This document shows, piece after piece, positions 8,262 through 10,555 of a stretch of 10,555 nt of DNA. Source of the DNA: CAZKCK01 sp964552325 (GTDB lineage Bacteria > Bacteroidota > Bacteroidia > Bacteroidales > TTA-H9); contig CAZKHA010000121.1 of assembly GCA_964552325.1 (NCBI GenBank), positions 1 to 10,555 of the forward strand, written 5' to 3'. The position numbers were made by a program, and so were the translations under genes. A model generated the notes under the pieces. It saw nothing but the letters and a program-made list of their open reading frames with translations. It was not told where the DNA came from and ran no database searches. How positions within the stretch are numbered: position 1 is the stretch's first letter; the number at the start of each line of letters is the position of its first letter.

Positions 8262-8414
8262 CTTTACGAATTTGGCTGCCAACTAACAGTATCTCACTAA
8301 TTTGTTAAGTATGTTGTATAACTTTTATTCTGCAAGACTTTTCGGAAAGTTTAAGGCAGTCCTTTGGTTTATTTAGCCGGTCAGCAGAGAATAAATACTT
8401 TAAATTCAGTATTA

Positions 8415-9587
8415 ATGAGAACAGAACGATTACTAATTGTTGATGCCTTAAGAGGATTCGCCATAGCTTCTATCTTATTGCTCCACAACCTCGAGCATTT
8501 CGATTTTTACTATACGCCAGCTAATATCCCATTGTGGCTTCAAACCGTTGATAAGGCCATTTGGGATGTTATGTTTTTTCTTTTCAGTGGCAAATCGTTT
8601 GCCATTTTTGCCTTGTTGTTCGGGCTTACTTTTTACATACAATCAAACAATCAACTACTTAAAGGGAAGCAGTTTGCCGGGCGTTTTGCTTGGCGCATGA
8701 CATTATTGATCGGTTTTGGGTTTGTAAATTCAGCCTTTTTTCAAGGCGATATCTTGATGATATATGCGCTAATAGGATTATTTTTAATCCCATTATCAAA
8801 ACTTAACCAAAAAGCAGTGTTGATGGTTGCGATTCTACTGCTACTACAACCTCTTGCGTTAGCGCATATGCTATACGCTTGGCAAAATCCTGGATTATCG
8901 GTTGAAGACCCCGCCTCATGGGCATATTTTGGCAAGATGGGTGAGTATATTACAAGTAACTCATTATGGGATACTTGGATAGGCAATCTTACCAATGGGA
9001 AAATAGCGGTTTTGCTATGGAACTATGAAAATGGCCGCTTTTTCCAGATACTCGCGCTGTTTCTTTTGGGAATGCTCTTAGGTAAAAGAGGGGCATTTTC
9101 GGCATCTGCACAGCATAAACTTTTTTGGCAAAAAGTCTTGATTTTAGCTGCTTTGCTATTTATTCCTTTGTATATTGCCCAGAAGAATCTTGGGCATGTA
9201 ATTATAAATCCTGGTGTTTACCAATCCGTTGGCATTATTATCAGCAGTTGGGCTAACCTAGCATTTATGTTTGTGCTGGTTTCGGGATTTTGGCTACTTT
9301 TCCAAATCAAGGCTTTTGCATCCATTTTAGGGGTCTTTTCGGCTATGGGAAAAATGAGCATGACCAATTACATTATGCAATCTATTATTGGCGCATGTAT
9401 TTATTATGGTTTTGGCTTAGGGCTTTACAAATACACCGGTCCGACATATAGTTTTGCGATAGGCCTACTATTGTTGGTGCTAACAAATTGGTTTTGTAGG
9501 TATTGGGCTCAAACGCATCGGTTTGGTCCATTAGAAGGCATTTGGCACCATTTAACGTGGATTGGTTCTGAAAAATCGAAATCCTAA
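8415..9587 (+). CDS. DUF418 (YeiB-like) multi-pass membrane protein
   Basis: This is an integral inner-membrane protein of unknown biochemical role. From the ATG at 8415 it has 390 residues. An in-frame TTG at 8364 would add 17 polar residues, but the family's N-terminal motif (RLLIVDALRGFAIASILLLHN) begins right after the ATG, so 8415 is the better start. Eight or more hydrophobic segments are visible, for example at about 8-24, 51-75, 95-122, 134-152, 208-222, 240-255, 270-297 and 318-358. The C-terminal DUF418 signature is clear: GKMSMTNYIMQSII (312-325) and GPLEGIWHHLTW (371-382). Relatives such as E. coli YeiB are proposed to be transporters or acyltransferase-like membrane proteins without firm proof. 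The gene lies downstream of the terminator and 18 bases upstream of the lactonase-family lipoprotein gene, probably co-transcribed with it. I would not assign it a substrate. Confidence 0.85.
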   Translation: MRTERLLIVDALRGFAIASILLLHNLEHFDFYYTPANIPLWLQTVDKAIWDVMFFLFSGKSFAIFALLFGLTFYIQSNNQLLKGKQFAGRFAWRMTLLIGFGFVNSAFFQGDILMIYALIGLFLIPLSKLNQKAVLMVAILLLLQPLALAHMLYAWQNPGLSVEDPASWAYFGKMGEYITSNSLWDTWIGNLTNGKIAVLLWNYENGRFFQILALFLLGMLLGKRGAFSASAQHKLFWQKVLILAALLFIPLYIAQKNLGHVIINPGVYQSVGIIISSWANLAFMFVLVSGFWLLFQIKAFASILGVFSAMGKMSMTNYIMQSIIGACIYYGFGLGLYKYTGPTYSFAIGLLLLVLTNWFCRYWAQTHRFGPLEGIWHHLTWIGSEKSKS

Positions 9588-9605
9588 ACTTGTAAGATTT
9601 TCATT

Positions 9606-10502
9606 ATGAAATATTTGCTTATAATACTTTCGATCGTATTTAGTACTTTGTTTTTTTACTCCTGCAAAGTTGAATCTGCATTATTTAAGAACGGGGAAAA
9701 TGTAATAACCCTAAGCAAAGGCTTCTCCTTTACCGAAGGCCCGGCTGCAGATGCAATGGGAAATGTTTATTTTACGGATCAGCCCAACAATAAAATTTAC
9801 ATATGGACAATACAAGGCGAGTTAAAAACTTTTAGCGAAGATGCTGGCAGAGCTAACGGACTTTACTTTTATTTGGATGGTGATTTAGTGGCATGTGCCG
9901 ATTTAAATAATCAACTCTGGAAAATAAGCCCTAATGGAAACCATACCATCTTAGTTGCTGATTATGAAGGAAAAATGTTGAACGGCCCTAACGATTTATG
10001 GGTGCACCCTAACGGAACAATCTATTTTACCGATCCGTTGTATCAACGGCCTTATTGGAGCCGAAATCCTGAAAAAGAGCAAGATGGCGAACATGTTTAT
10101 TGCTTTAGTCCGAAAACTGAAAAACTTACGAAAGTTGCCGAGGATTTGGTTAAACCCAATGGTATTGTTGGGACTCCTGATGGTAAAAAACTGTATGTGG
10201 CTGATATTGGGGCCAATAAAACGTATGTGTACGACATTCAGCCTGATGGAACCTTAAACAATAGAAAACTGTTTGTGGAATTAGGTTCAGATGGAATGAC
10301 TATTGATATTCAAGGTAATGTGTATTTAACGGGCAATAGTGTTACAGTTTTTAATCCCGAAGGAAACCAAATTGCACATATTCCAATACCCGCCCCCTGG
10401 ACAGCAAATGTGTGTTTCGGTGGAAAAGATCACAATATCCTTTTTATCACTGCATCTGATGGTTTGTACGCATTGAATATGAAGGTAAAGGGTGCAAGGT
10501 AA
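9606..10502 (+). CDS. SMP-30/gluconolactonase-family lipoprotein
   Basis: This is a six-bladed beta-propeller of the SMP-30/gluconolactonase/LRE family (298 residues, about the usual length plus a signal peptide). Members hydrolyse sugar lactones or related esters using one divalent metal. The N-terminus MKYLLIILSIVFSTLFFYSC is a lipoprotein signal peptide with C20 as the lipidation site, so the protein should be membrane-anchored outside the cytoplasm. Metal-ligand motifs are in place: E44 in FTEGP, N185 in VKPNG and D229 in GSDGM, with the supporting motif NGPNDLWVHPNGTIYFTDP (126-144). The C-terminal LYALNMKVKGAR looks like a normal family ending. Substrate is unknown; the neighbouring cellobiose genes make glucono- or cellobionolactone an attractive guess, but SMP-30 relatives act on many compounds. 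The stop codon lies within a 14-bp tandem repeat. Confidence 0.88.
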   Translation: MKYLLIILSIVFSTLFFYSCKVESALFKNGENVITLSKGFSFTEGPAADAMGNVYFTDQPNNKIYIWTIQGELKTFSEDAGRANGLYFYLDGDLVACADLNNQLWKISPNGNHTILVADYEGKMLNGPNDLWVHPNGTIYFTDPLYQRPYWSRNPEKEQDGEHVYCFSPKTEKLTKVAEDLVKPNGIVGTPDGKKLYVADIGANKTYVYDIQPDGTLNNRKLFVELGSDGMTIDIQGNVYLTGNSVTVFNPEGNQIAHIPIPAPWTANVCFGGKDHNILFITASDGLYALNMKVKGAR

Positions 10503-10523
10503 AAGGTTCAAGGTAAAGCTTGC
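10482..10523 (+). repeat. Imperfect 14-bp tandem repeat (three units, heptad sub-structure)
   Basis: Three consecutive units are visible: AAGGTAAAGGGTGC (10482-10495), AAGGTAAAAGGTTC (10496-10509) and AAGGTAAAGCTTGC (10510-10523). Each starts with the heptamer AAGGTAA and ends in a more variable heptamer finishing in C. The array begins inside the last codons of the lactonase-family gene, and the TAA of its second AAGGTAA is the stop codon. GGGTGCAAGGT recurs at 10545-10555, so more copies may follow outside the window. Confidence 0.7.
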
Positions 10524-10544
10524 CCAACCGAAGAATGAGGGTGG

Positions 10545-10555
10545 GGGTGCAAGGT
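10545..10555 (+). repeat. Second copy of GGGTGCAAGGT at the window edge
   Basis: This 11-base word is identical to 10490-10500 and ends exactly at the window edge. It suggests that the repeat family seen at 10482-10523 continues beyond this sequence, after an interruption of about 21 unrelated bases (10524-10544). Confidence 0.5.

Larger units (their letters stand above)
8119..8414. other. Non-coding spacer between the glucan operon and the DUF418 gene
   Basis: This 296-base gap contains the terminator stem-loop at 8131-8172, a Bacteroidota-type promoter candidate at 8228-8261, and a small hairpin whose core arms ACTTT/AAAGT (8337-8341 and 8346-8350) enclose a TCGG loop, extending to seven pairs with one G-T. 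I see no tRNA, no recognisable riboswitch and no convincing gene. The only short frame (29 codons from the ATG at 8219) has nothing to support it. Confidence 0.6.

Noticed and set aside
8190..8287. Word CAACTAAC repeated at 8190-8197 and 8280-8287
   Set aside because: Eight bases only, flanks differ, and no transposon or att-site structure surrounds it.
8219..8308. A 29-codon frame in the spacer (MNMLVLIEFKDSS...)
   Set aside because: There is no ribosome-binding signal or recognisable motif, and it overlaps the better-supported promoter candidate; chance is the simplest reading.
8364..8414. TTG at 8364 as the start of the DUF418 gene
   Set aside because: It adds 17 polar residues with no family match; the ATG at 8415 sits just before the conserved RLLIVDALRGF motif.
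1..10555. Mobile element, CRISPR array, tRNA or phage signatures
   Set aside because: No transposase, regular spacer array, cloverleaf or terminal inverted repeats could be seen on either strand.

Overview
The window reads as a piece of a Bacteroidota chromosome (Cytophagales or a related saprophyte would fit). The grounds are moderately AT-rich DNA, starts preceded by A-rich stretches instead of Shine-Dalgarno sequences, TAA stops on all six genes, a TAnnTTTG-type promoter candidate, and protein families typical of glycan-degrading Bacteroidota. All six genes lie on the + strand. The taxonomic call is inference; there is no rRNA or marker gene here.

Positions 1-8118 hold four tightly spaced genes (gaps of 29, 11 and 26 bases) that look like one operon for beta-glucan/cellodextrin use. 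In order they are a GPH-family (MelB-like) sugar:cation symporter cut by the left edge, a cytoplasmic GH94 cellobiose phosphorylase, an exported GH9 cellulase/cellodextrinase with an N-terminal Ig-like domain, and an exported GH3 beta-glucosidase of BglX type. The likely scheme is that GH9 cuts beta-glucan or cellodextrins in the periplasm, GH3 trims oligosaccharides, the symporter carries cellobiose (or glucose) across the inner membrane, and the phosphorylase splits cellobiose with phosphate into alpha-glucose 1-phosphate and glucose. No SusC/SusD pair, sensor or CBM is visible; these may lie upstream of the left edge. A strong stem-loop at 8131-8172 closes the operon.

Positions 8119-8414 are non-coding: the terminator, a candidate promoter and a small hairpin. 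After it come a DUF418 (YeiB-like) multi-pass membrane protein and, 18 bases later, a lipoprotein of the SMP-30/gluconolactonase family, probably a second transcription unit. The last gene runs into a 14-bp imperfect tandem repeat that overlaps its stop codon.

The genes themselves belong to known families and I see no clearly new system. The points most worth a second look are a roughly 90-residue extracytoplasmic insertion in the symporter, the combined hydrolytic and phosphorolytic layout, the nearby lactonase, and the stop-codon-spanning repeat.
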